This document shows positions 6,233 to 10,984 of a DNA stretch of 10,984 bases, piece by piece. This DNA comes from Actinobacteria bacterium UBA2184. Lineage in GTDB: Bacteria; Actinomycetota; Coriobacteriia; Anaerosomatales; Anaerosomataceae. Under the pieces are notes generated by a model. It made no database searches, had not been told where the DNA came from, and saw only the letters and a program-made list of their open reading frames with translations. Location: NCBI GenBank assembly GCA_002328745.1, contig DCVQ01000038.1:15411-26394 (forward strand), read 5' to 3'. The translations under genes and the position numbers were made by a program. The stretch's first letter is position 1; the number at the start of each line of letters is the position of its first letter.

Positions 6233-7222
6233 TCAGGCGAGCGGCGTCCCGCACGTCGGGCAAAACGCGCCATCGGCCGGCCGGGGCGCGCCGCAGTTCG
6301 CGCAGAACGCGGACGCCGCGGGGGGCTCGGGTGCGGGTGCGGGTGCGGGTGCGGGCGCAGGTGCGGCGACCGGCGCGTAGTCGACGGGCGCGGCCGCGGC
6401 GACCGGCGCGTAGGCCACCGGCACGACCGGCGCGGCCTTCTGCCGCTTCGCCGCTGCCGAGCGGACGAGCAGGAAGGCCGCGACGAGGAGCACCAGCACG
6501 CCCACGCCGATGAGGATGCCGAGCACGAGCCAGTTCGTCTGCTTGGAGACCACCTCCAGCGTGCGGGCTTCTCCGCCGTACAGCGGCAGATCGAATGTCG
6601 CCACCGTCGGCTCGTCCTCGTCGATCTCGCCGTTGGTGTCGGTGACATCGCCGGGCATCGTCACGACGACCTGGCTCGTGAGTCCCATCTGGCCCATGAG
6701 CGCCTCGAGCTCCTCGCCGCTCATCCCCTCGTACTCCTCACCAAGGGAACTCGCGTCGGTGGTCGGCTCGTATTCGATCGTGACGGTGTAGCTGTTGGAG
6801 AAGATGCCGCGCTTCACCTCGAGCTCGCCGGATGCGAAGGGCGGCTGACCGGCCCCGGCATCTTCGGCATCCTCGCTCGCGCTCATCGCGGTGTTCAGGC
6901 GCTCGATGGCGTCCCCGAACTCGTCGGCGTCCTCGAACTCAGCCGTCCAGCCGATGCCGGCCTCGTCGCCGTCCTTGACTTCCTCGACCGTGACGCCCTG
7001 CTCGTCGGCCGCTTCCTGCGCGTCCTCGACGGCCGTGGAAAGATCGCCCTCCCCGCCCTCGGACATGCCGAGCAGGCCCTCGGGCATGAGGAATGCATAG
7101 CCGACGGTGCCCGACCCGTCGCTCTCGACGGTGACGGTGGCCTTGAGGCCACAGCCGCCAAGCGCAACGAGCGCGATCGCGAGCACGGACAGGACCAGGA
7201 AGCGCATCGGACGTCGGCTCAT
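6233..7222 (-). CDS. LppM-like lipoprotein with transmembrane segment and C-terminal zinc ribbon
   Basis: A 329-residue exported lipoprotein. Residues 1-24 are a basic, hydrophobic lipoprotein signal peptide ending in the lipobox LGGC, with Cys24 as the lipid-anchored residue. The region at about 25-225 is an acidic extracytoplasmic domain starting LKATVTVESDGSGTVGYAF, resembling LppM/DUF3153 domains. A membrane segment follows at 231-253 (WLVLGILIGVGVLVLLVAAF and on), then a basic stretch SAAAKRQK that favours a cytoplasmic C-terminus. Residues 263-304 are an Ala/Pro linker with repeats (YAPVAAAAPVD, then APAPAP). The end is a zinc ribbon, CANC (307-310) and CPTC (321-324). ATG at 7222 is chosen because GGAGGAGGG lies 5 bases upstream; an ATG at 7246 is less likely. 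Role unknown; LppM of Mycobacterium tuberculosis is a cell-envelope lipoprotein. Confidence 0.83.
   Translation of the reverse strand: MSRRPMRFLVLSVLAIALVALGGCGLKATVTVESDGSGTVGYAFLMPEGLLGMSEGGEGDLSTAVEDAQEAADEQGVTVEEVKDGDEAGIGWTAEFEDADEFGDAIERLNTAMSASEDAEDAGAGQPPFASGELEVKRGIFSNSYTVTIEYEPTTDASSLGEEYEGMSGEELEALMGQMGLTSQVVVTMPGDVTDTNGEIDEDEPTVATFDLPLYGGEARTLEVVSKQTNWLVLGILIGVGVLVLLVAAFLLVRSAAAKRQKAAPVVPVAYAPVAAAAPVDYAPVAAPAPAPAPAPAPEPPAASAFCANCGAPRPADGAFCPTCGTPLA
6331..6366. repeat. Hexanucleotide tandem repeat (GTGCGG)n inside the lipoprotein gene
   Basis: Six consecutive 6-base units: four exact GTGCGG (6331-6354), one GCGCAG (6355-6360), one GTGCGG (6361-6366). On the coding strand they encode alternating Ala-Pro. 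Because the unit is two codons, slippage would change linker length without breaking the frame. Confidence 0.9.
6363..6413. repeat. 18-base direct repeat, period 33, in the lipoprotein linker
   Basis: GCGGCGACCGGCGCGTAG occurs at 6363-6380 and again at 6396-6413. The 33-base period is 11 codons and corresponds to two copies of YAPVAA in the protein (residues about 271-287), indicating an internal in-frame duplication in the linker. Confidence 0.85.
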
Positions 7223-7227
7223 GAGGG

Positions 7228-7236
7228 CCCTCCTCC
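7228..7236 (-). promoter_or_regulatory. Ribosome binding site that decides the lipoprotein start
   Basis: GGAGGAGGG on the minus strand lies 5 bases before the ATG at 7222. The longer reading from 7246 would place this strong motif inside the coding region and has no comparable motif upstream. Confidence 0.7.
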
Positions 7237-7244
7237 ACGGGGAC

Positions 7245-7258
7245 ATGCTGAGAGCATA
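7245..7258 (-). promoter_or_regulatory. Candidate -10 with overlapping inverted repeat before the lipoprotein gene
   Basis: On the minus strand TATGCT (7253-7258) is a plausible -10. It overlaps the inverted repeat ATGCT-GAG-AGCAT (7245-7257), which could be an operator or a small stem-loop. No convincing -35 is seen, and lysA ends only about 70 bases upstream, so read-through from lysA is an alternative. Confidence 0.3.
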
Positions 7259-7330
7259 CCCGAGACGGGCGACGCGCGCCGCGACTCCTCATGCATCGTG
7301 CCGGCCACGCAGCAGACCGGTGGTCAGTGC

Positions 7331-8692
7331 CTAGCCGAGGTCGCTCTTCATGAGGTCGTCGTACGTCTCGCGGCGCACCGACCAGCGCCACTGTCCGTCG
7401 CGGACGAACACCACGCCGGGGCGCACCTGCTTGTTGTAGTTGCTGCTCATCGACTGGCAGTAGGCGCCAGTGGCGGCAACGCAGATGACGTCGCCAGGCT
7501 CGGGCGCCTGCAGCGGCGCGTCGCGGACGACGATGTCGCCGCTCTCGCAGTGCTTGCCCGCGATCGTGCCAACCATGACGCGCGGCTCGTCGGCCTTGTT
7601 TGCGATGAACGCCTCGTAGTGCGCGTCGTAGAGCGAGGTGCGGATGTTGTCGGACATGCCGCCGTCGATCGCCACGTACGTGCGGATGCCGGGGATCTCC
7701 TTCACCGAGCCCACGGTGTAGAGCGTCACGCCGGCCTTGGCCACGATGGAGCGGCCGGGCTCGACGGCCATGCGGGGCACCGCGATGCCGTGCCGCTCGC
7801 ACTCCTCCTTGATGCCGTCCACGACCACCTTGCCGAAGTCCTTCACGGTGGAGGGCTCGTCCGGCACGCCGTACGCCACGCCGAGGCCGCCGCCCACGTC
7901 GAGCATGCGGACGGCGTGACCGGTCTCGGCCTGGATGTCGCGCATGAAGCCCACCATCACCTCGATGGCCTTGGCGTAGCTGTGGAGCGCGAAGATCTGG
8001 CTGCCGATGTGCATGTGCAAGCCGTCGAACTCGATGCCCGGGAGCGCGATGGCGCGCCTGACCGCCTCCATCGCGAGGCCCTGGTTGAGGCCGAAGCCGA
8101 ACTTGGAGTCCTCGGCGCCGGTCATGATGAAGTCGTGCGTGTCGGCCTCCACGCCCGGGGTGACGCGGATCAGCACCTTCTGGCTCGCGCCGCGTGCGGC
8201 CGCAAGCGCCGAGAGACGCTCCATCTCCTCGAAGTTGTCCACCACAACGCGGCCGATGCCGGCGTCGAGGCACTCGGCCAGCTCGGCGGGCGTCTTGTTG
8301 TTGCCGTGCATCTGCACGCGCTCCATCGGGAAGCCGGCGCGCACCGCGTAGGCGAGCTCGCCGCCCGAGGCGCAGAGCAGGCAGCAGTCCTCCTCCTGTA
8401 CCAGCTTCACCATCGCGAGCGAGAGGAACGCCTTGCCGGCGTAGACGACATCCACGTCCTTCCAGTGGTAGCGCGTCCACTGCACGTACTCGGCAAGCTG
8501 GTGGCGGATGGTGGCCTCATCCATCACGTAGAGGGCGGTGCCCGCCTCGCGGGCGAGCTCCACCATGTCCACGCCGCCGATCCAGAGGTGACCGTCCTTG
8601 AGCTCGGCGGTCATCGGCAGCACGGCCATGAGGTCGGCTGCGGTGAGCTGGTCGGGCGTCGCGGGCGGACGCGGAATCGAAGGCCGTGCCAT
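7331..8692 (-). CDS. lysA: Diaminopimelate decarboxylase
   Basis: A 453-residue PLP enzyme of fold type III that decarboxylates meso-2,6-diaminopimelate to L-lysine, the last step of lysine synthesis. Visible landmarks are the PLP lysine in VVYAGKAF (Lys87), the glycine-rich HMHIGSQI and DVGGGLGVAYG segments, EPGRSIVAKAG, the C-terminal CESGD motif whose Cys reaches the active site of the dimer partner, and the late SSNYNKQVRPG stretch. Length is usual or slightly long, with a 25-residue lead before the barrel. The frame extends upstream to 8809, but ATG at 8692 has GGGGAGGAG 5 bases before it and begins MARPSIPRPP, a better fit. It stands alone between a toxin-antitoxin cluster and the lipoprotein gene; the argS or hom neighbours often found beside actinobacterial lysA are not adjacent. 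Confidence 0.96.
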   Translation of the reverse strand: MARPSIPRPPATPDQLTAADLMAVLPMTAELKDGHLWIGGVDMVELAREAGTALYVMDEATIRHQLAEYVQWTRYHWKDVDVVYAGKAFLSLAMVKLVQEEDCCLLCASGGELAYAVRAGFPMERVQMHGNNKTPAELAECLDAGIGRVVVDNFEEMERLSALAAARGASQKVLIRVTPGVEADTHDFIMTGAEDSKFGFGLNQGLAMEAVRRAIALPGIEFDGLHMHIGSQIFALHSYAKAIEVMVGFMRDIQAETGHAVRMLDVGGGLGVAYGVPDEPSTVKDFGKVVVDGIKEECERHGIAVPRMAVEPGRSIVAKAGVTLYTVGSVKEIPGIRTYVAIDGGMSDNIRTSLYDAHYEAFIANKADEPRVMVGTIAGKHCESGDIVVRDAPLQAPEPGDVICVAATGAYCQSMSSNYNKQVRPGVVFVRDGQWRWSVRRETYDDLMKSDLG

Positions 8693-8697
8693 GGTGG

Positions 8698-8706
8698 CTC
8701 CTCCCC
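8698..8706 (-). promoter_or_regulatory. Strong ribosome binding site that decides the lysA start
   Basis: GGGGAGGAG on the minus strand lies 5 bases before the ATG at 8692, ruling against the 39-residue longer reading frame. Confidence 0.8.
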
Positions 8707-8716
8707 TGGAGCGTCG

Positions 8717-8736
8717 GTACTGTACGGGAGAGGATA
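8717..8736 (-). promoter_or_regulatory. Candidate lysA -10 with small palindrome downstream
   Basis: On the minus strand TATCCT (8731-8736) could be the -10, with TTCGCT (8755-8760) as a poor -35 at 18-base spacing. The palindrome GTAC-T-GTAC (8717-8725) falls at the expected transcription start. The region is otherwise non-coding and lies between the vapC stop and lysA. Confidence 0.35.
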
Positions 8737-8763
8737 CACGAGCGAGCAGCATGAAGCGAAACG

Positions 8764-8812
8764 CATGATGCCGGTGATGGCATGCAGAGTACGCCATGCC
8801 GACTGACATGCC
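8764..8812. repeat. Cluster of CATGCC/GGCATG half-sites upstream of lysA
   Basis: GGCATG at 8779-8784 and CATGCC at 8795-8800 form an inverted pair; a further CATGCC is at 8807-8812. ATGCC (8768-8772) pairs with GGCAT (8779-8783) around GGTGAT. The group lies just upstream of the candidate lysA -35, so it may be a regulator binding region. Confidence 0.35.
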
Positions 8813-8823
8813 GAGCGCGCGGA

Positions 8824-9219
8824 TCAGCCGATCAGGACGGCTCCCGGCCAGGTTGCGTGCGCCTCGCGATCCGCCGAGATGAGCGGTGCACCCAGCGCCT
8901 CTGCGAGGGCTGGCGCTACCGCGTCATAGAACGAGCATCCGAGCCGGTCGGCGATCCTCATCGAATCACCGATGAGCGAATCGCCCACCTCGCGCACGAC
9001 GATGCGCCAGCTCAGGAAGCGCTGCCACAACTCATCGCGCTCGGCCGGATCGAGCACGCGCGTTGCCACACCCGCGAACTCGTACACGAAGAGGGACGGC
9101 ACGACGATGGCGATCTCACCCGAGCCGTGCTGGCCGAGAAGTCGCCTCGCCTCGTCGGTGCCCGGCTCGGACCTGAACCACTTGACGGCTACGGAGGCAT
9201 CGAGAACGACGCGGCTCAC
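8824..9219 (-). CDS. vapC: PIN-domain ribonuclease toxin, VapC type
   Basis: A 131-residue PIN-domain protein expected to be a Mg-dependent endoribonuclease toxin. The four acidic residues are in order: Asp7 in VVLDASVAVKWF, Glu47 in LFVYEFAG, Asp99 in FYDAVAPALAEALGAP and Asp117 in LISADREA. The WF after the first Asp and the YDAxxxALAE segment are typical of VapC proteins. The GTG start at 9219 overlaps the upstream antitoxin stop by 4 bases (GTGA), typical of antitoxin-first modules. Length is normal. Cellular targets of VapC toxins (initiator tRNA, other tRNAs, 23S rRNA loop) differ between members and cannot be told here. It appears intact. Confidence 0.9.
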   Translation of the reverse strand: MSRVVLDASVAVKWFRSEPGTDEARRLLGQHGSGEIAIVVPSLFVYEFAGVATRVLDPAERDELWQRFLSWRIVVREVGDSLIGDSMRIADRLGCSFYDAVAPALAEALGAPLISADREAHATWPGAVLIG

Positions 9220-9521
9220 CTGCCCACCTCGCGCCGCTCACCAGACTCGATGCCCAGCGAGGCGCTTCTGATCTCGCGAAGCACCTCGAGGCTCGACTCG
9301 CCGTCGGCGGCATGCTTCAGGCTGAGCTGCTCGAGCCAGGCGATACCGTCGGTGACGGCTTCCTGCCGGAGGCGGGCGGCGCGCGATGCCCCTCTCCCTG
9401 CCAGGTAGGTCGCCGCCGCCTCACGCACCACCTCGCTGCGCGTGACACCCTCCTCGTCCGCAACCCCGTCCAGCTCAAGGAGGACGTCGTCCGGCAGCGT
9501 GACCGTCACTCTGGTTACCAT
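9216..9521 (-). CDS. vapB: Ribbon-helix-helix antitoxin of the VapBC-like pair
   Basis: A 101-residue protein whose N-terminus, TRVTVTLPDDVLLELD (3-18), is a ribbon-helix-helix DNA-binding strand and first helix, followed by TRSEVVREAAATYLAG (27-42) as the second helix. The remainder (about 45-101) is charged and probably the toxin-binding tail. Such antitoxins dimerise, bind operators in their own promoter and neutralise the partner toxin. ATG at 9521 is preferred because the fold begins at once after it and a G-rich stretch precedes it; ATG 9533 and GTG 9554 are alternatives. Direct and inverted repeats at 9546-9574 fit an autoregulatory operator. The tail is longer than in minimal VapB proteins. 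Confidence 0.82.
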   Translation of the reverse strand: MVTRVTVTLPDDVLLELDGVADEEGVTRSEVVREAAATYLAGRGASRAARLRQEAVTDGIAWLEQLSLKHAADGESSLEVLREIRSASLGIESGERREVGR

Positions 9522-9545
9522 GTGGCGCCCCATCCCACGAGACTC

Positions 9546-9574
9546 TGCATACACTCAGTATGCACTTCAGTATG
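9546..9574 (-). promoter_or_regulatory. Probable VapB-like operator/promoter repeats
   Basis: TGCATAC (9546-9552) and GTATGCA (9558-9564) form an exact 7-base inverted repeat around ACTCA. TCAGTATG occurs at 9555-9562 and again at 9567-9574, 12 bases apart. This gives three similar half-sites 25-53 bases upstream of the antitoxin start, as expected for cooperative ribbon-helix-helix binding. CATACT on the minus strand (9557-9562 or 9569-9574) could serve as -10. Confidence 0.6.
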
Positions 9575-9595
9575 ACACGGGAGACCCGCGAAAGC

Positions 9596-9617
9596 ACCGC
9601 TCCGTCCTGGGAGCGGT
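9596..9617 (-). terminator. Hairpin after the HigBA-like pair, terminator candidate
   Basis: ACCGCTCC (9596-9603) pairs exactly with GGAGCGGT (9610-9617) around the loop GTCCTG. On the minus strand it begins about 20 bases after the antitoxin stop and is followed by GCTTTCG, only a short T-run. It plausibly separates this module from the VapBC-like module downstream. Confidence 0.5.
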
Positions 9618-9638
9618 TGCGGTTGAGCACACTCCACC

Positions 9639-9935
9639 CTATGCCGAGACGTGCAGTTTGAGACCGAGCGAGCGTACGACTTTCTGCACCGTTCCGAACT
9701 CAGGGTTGCCGTCAGATGACAGCGCTTTATAGAGGCTCTCGCGACCCAGTCCGGTCTCACGAGCGATCTCCGTCATACCCTTGGCGCGCGCGACGTCGCC
9801 GAGCGCGGCGGCAAGCAGCGCAGGGTCATCCTCATCGATGGCCGCGTCGAGGTACGCCGCGACAGCCTCGTCGGAGTCGAGGTACTTGGTGGGGTCCCAG
9901 CGACTCGTATAGGTCTTGGTGTCCGTCTTTGTCAT
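9639..9935 (-). CDS. HTH antitoxin of a toxin-first RelE/HigB-like module
   Basis: A 98-residue protein with a C-terminal helix-turn-helix: MTEIARETGLGRESLYKAL (54-72) followed by GNPEFGTVQKVVRSLGLKL, the pattern of 'addiction module antidote' proteins related to HigA. The N-terminal 40 residues, including RWDPTKYLDSDEAVAAYLDA, are typical of that subfamily. ATG at 9935 is supported by AAGGAGA 6 bases upstream, which overlaps the stop codon of the toxin gene 11 bases away. It should neutralise that toxin and repress the operon. Longer readings of the frame overlap the toxin gene and are not credible. Confidence 0.9.
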   Translation of the reverse strand: MTKTDTKTYTSRWDPTKYLDSDEAVAAYLDAAIDEDDPALLAAALGDVARAKGMTEIARETGLGRESLYKALSSDGNPEFGTVQKVVRSLGLKLHVSA

Positions 9936-9941
9936 GACTGG

Positions 9942-9948
9942 TCTCCTT
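9942..9948 (-). promoter_or_regulatory. Antitoxin ribosome binding site overlapping the toxin stop codon
   Basis: AAGGAGA on the minus strand shares bases with the TAA of the toxin gene (9947-9949) and lies 6 bases before the antitoxin ATG. This is a much stronger motif than anything before the toxin start, so the antitoxin is likely translated more efficiently. Confidence 0.7.
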
Positions 9949-10237
9949 ACAGGCCCCGAGCGAGCTCCTTGGCACGCTCGATGTCTCGCTTCTGACTCGA
10001 CTTGTCGCCTCCAACAAGCAGAATGACCACCACGTCGCCTTGCCGCTTCACATAGACGCGATAGCCCGGGCCGTAGGTGATGCGGAGTTCCGACACGCCT
10101 TCGCCGACCGGCTTGATGTCGCCGAGGTTGCCGAGAGAGAGCCGTCGAATCCGAGCGAGGATGCGCGCCTTCGCATGGAGATCGCGCAGCCTCTCGAACC
10201 ACGACTCGTACTCCGCCGTCTGTCGGATCTCGATCAT
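9947..10237 (-). CDS. RelE/ParE-superfamily toxin, HigB-like 'addiction module killer'
   Basis: A 96-residue basic protein. It matches the pattern of the RelE/HigB killer subfamily: IEIRQTAEYESWFERLRD (2-19), RILARIRRLSLGNLGDIKPVG (about 25-45), SELRITYGPGYRVYVKRQGD (49-68), then a hydrophobic strand VVVILLVGGDKSSQKRDI. Relatives cleave mRNA on the ribosome; gyrase-targeting ParE relatives are an alternative fold mate. The toxin precedes its antitoxin, as in HigBA. ATG at 10237 has no Shine-Dalgarno-like sequence: the preceding bases are CACTCGACAC, and a possible -10 (GATACA) ends 8 bases before it, so a leaderless or near-leaderless message is possible. Confidence 0.9.
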   Translation of the reverse strand: MIEIRQTAEYESWFERLRDLHAKARILARIRRLSLGNLGDIKPVGEGVSELRITYGPGYRVYVKRQGDVVVILLVGGDKSSQKRDIERAKELARGL

Positions 10238-10245
10238 GTGTCGAG

Positions 10246-10262
10246 TGTATCCCTGAAGATAC
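10246..10262 (-). promoter_or_regulatory. Inverted repeat and candidate -10 before the HigB-like toxin
   Basis: GTATC (10247-10251) and GATAC (10258-10262) are an exact inverted repeat around CCTGAA. On the minus strand GATACA (10246-10251) could be the -10 of the toxin-antitoxin operon, ending 8 bases from the ATG. Autorepression by the HTH antitoxin at this repeat is a reasonable guess. Confidence 0.4.
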
Positions 10263-10316
10263 GCAAGAGCAAGCGCGGCGACCGAGACGGGTTTGGGATC
10301 CGGCCCGTCTGCCGGG

Positions 10317-10715
10317 TCAACTCAACCCCTCCAGGAACTCGGCGACGCGGACGATGCGAACCCCGTCGTGCGTGCCGAGGTCGAGCAGGTGGTGGTCGCC
10401 CGAGACGATCACATCGGCACCGCCCTCCGTCGCGCACTCGAGGACGCGGTTGTCGGGGTCGTCGGCGAGTACCGCAAGGCGCACCTCGGGACGCACGACC
10501 TCGGCTATGCGCGCGAGCTGCGAGACGACCTCGCGCACGTGCTCGTCGTCGAAACCGAGCACCTCGTACAGCTTGTCGGCGAGTTCCGTGAGGATCGCGG
10601 GGGACGTCACCAGCACGTACACACCCGCGATCGCTCCCCGGAGCACCTCGGCAGGCTTGCCGCCGAACCCGTACGCCGAGACGAAGACGTTGGTGTCGAG
10701 GACGACCCTAGACAC
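10317..10715 (-). CDS. PIN-family putative toxin (PIN_3 type)
   Basis: A 132-residue PIN-domain protein of the 'putative toxin-antitoxin system toxin component, PIN family' type, distinct from the VapC-like one at 8824. Acidic residues expected at the active site are Asp7 in VVLDTNVFVSA, Glu44 in TSPAILTELADKL, Asp86/Asp88 in DDPDNRVLECA, and Asp107 in VSGDHHLLDL; the DPDNxxLE and SGDxHLL signatures are characteristic of this group. Its predicted activity is RNA cleavage. The GTG at 10715 is chosen because the fold starts at once after it and because it overlaps the upstream antitoxin by 8 bases; the frame is open further upstream (to 10976), but that extension is an Arg/Ser-rich antisense-like overlap of the antitoxin gene. 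Confidence 0.88.
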   Translation of the reverse strand: MSRVVLDTNVFVSAYGFGGKPAEVLRGAIAGVYVLVTSPAILTELADKLYEVLGFDDEHVREVVSQLARIAEVVRPEVRLAVLADDPDNRVLECATEGGADVIVSGDHHLLDLGTHDGVRIVRVAEFLEGLS

Positions 10716-10959
10716 CCCGGGCCTCGTGGATGAGCCGCTCCACGTCCTCCTCGGTGCGCACGCCCCTCCGCCGCGCGCGTTCGCGGCCGTACGCCGCGAG
10801 GTCCTCGAAGACCGCCAACTCGCGGTCGCGCTTGTACACACGCACCATCTCGCGGAAGAGCTCGCTGCGCGACCTGCCCTCGGCGGCCGCGATGCGGTCC
10901 ACCTCCGCGACGAGTTCAGGGGGTGCCGAGAAGCCGATAGTGACGGCGGTTCGCGCCAT
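10708..10959 (-). CDS. CopG-like ribbon-helix-helix antitoxin
   Basis: An 83-residue protein with the ribbon-helix-helix layout: TAVTIGFSAPPELVAEVDRI (4-23) as strand and first helix, then GRSRSELFREMVRVYKRDRE (28-47) as turn and second helix, and a charged tail to residue 83 for toxin contact. It probably represses its own operon and neutralises the PIN-family toxin whose start it overlaps by 8 bases. ATG at 10959 is preceded by GAGG at 7-base spacing. An 11-base near-perfect palindrome (10974-10984) lies upstream at the window edge, so its promoter region is only partly visible. Confidence 0.85.
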   Translation of the reverse strand: MARTAVTIGFSAPPELVAEVDRIAAAEGRSRSELFREMVRVYKRDRELAVFEDLAAYGRERARRRGVRTEEDVERLIHEARGV

Positions 10960-10973
10960 AGCATGCCTCGTTT

Positions 10974-10984
10974 CAAACCGTTTG
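10974..10984. promoter_or_regulatory. Possible operator half cut by the window edge
   Basis: CAAAC-(one base)-GTTTG is an inverted repeat ending at the last base of the window, 15 bases before the antitoxin ATG. It is AT-richer than its surroundings and fits an autoregulatory site, but the rest of the region is not visible. Confidence 0.35.

Noticed and set aside
6331..6366. Short tandem repeat as a possible CRISPR or regulatory array
   Set aside because: The unit is only 6 bases, has no spacers, and is fully explained as Ala-Pro codons within a coding region.
6939..8480. Minus-strand open frame of 513 codons overlapping lysA in another frame
   Set aside because: Composition is Arg/Gly-rich and it spans the end of lysA and the lipoprotein start in the wrong frame; it is a frame shadow, not a frameshifted gene.
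6191..8806. Plus-strand open frame of 871 codons across lysA and the lipoprotein gene
   Set aside because: It is the longest frame in the window but antisense to two well-supported genes, with His/Asp/Arg/Val-biased composition and no domain.
10716..10976. N-terminal extension of the PIN-family toxin
   Set aside because: It overlaps the whole RHH antitoxin in another frame and is Arg/Ser-rich; the PIN fold starts right at the GTG at 10715.

Overview
The window is a gene-dense, high-GC stretch in which every well-supported gene lies on the minus strand, so transcription runs from high to low coordinates. Base composition, pervasive G/C third positions, frequent GTG starts and a lysA / homoserine-threonine gene block all suggest an actinobacterium-like genome. 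A deep-branching anaerobic or thermotolerant lineage such as a Coriobacteriia relative would fit, but no taxonomic marker gene is present, so this is an inference. No intergenic gap exceeds about 135 bases. I see no rRNA, tRNA, CRISPR array or insertion sequence.

Right end (about 8824-10984, transcribed first): three two-gene toxin-antitoxin modules lie head to tail. They are a ribbon-helix-helix (RHH) protein with a PIN-domain nuclease of the 'PIN family toxin component' type, a toxin-first RelE/HigB-like plus HTH antitoxin pair, and a second RHH plus PIN (VapBC-like) pair. Inverted or direct repeats sit upstream of these modules, as expected for autoregulated operons, and a GC-rich hairpin follows the HigBA-like pair.

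Middle (about 5779-8692): lysA encodes diaminopimelate decarboxylase, the last step of lysine synthesis. It is followed by a lipoprotein of the LppM type with an unusual architecture (lipobox, extracytoplasmic domain, one membrane segment, Ala/Pro linker, C-terminal zinc ribbon) and by a small YbaN/DUF454 inner-membrane protein.

Left (1-5690): a tightly packed run begins with hom (homoserine dehydrogenase with ACT domain) and thrB (homoserine kinase). It continues, with a 4-base overlap, into an O-antigen-ligase/polymerase-like membrane protein. After 62 bases comes a calcineurin-like metallophosphoesterase, which overlaps by 4 bases a gene recognisable as cyclic 2,3-diphosphoglycerate synthetase, cut by the window edge. 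hom and thrB make O-phosphohomoserine for threonine; thrC is absent here. The three downstream genes have no obvious place in amino-acid synthesis.

The points most worth following up are the cyclic-2,3-diphosphoglycerate synthetase (best known from hyperthermophilic methanogens) coupled to a phosphoesterase, the compact toxin-antitoxin cluster next to lysA, and several symmetrical sequence elements at probable promoters.
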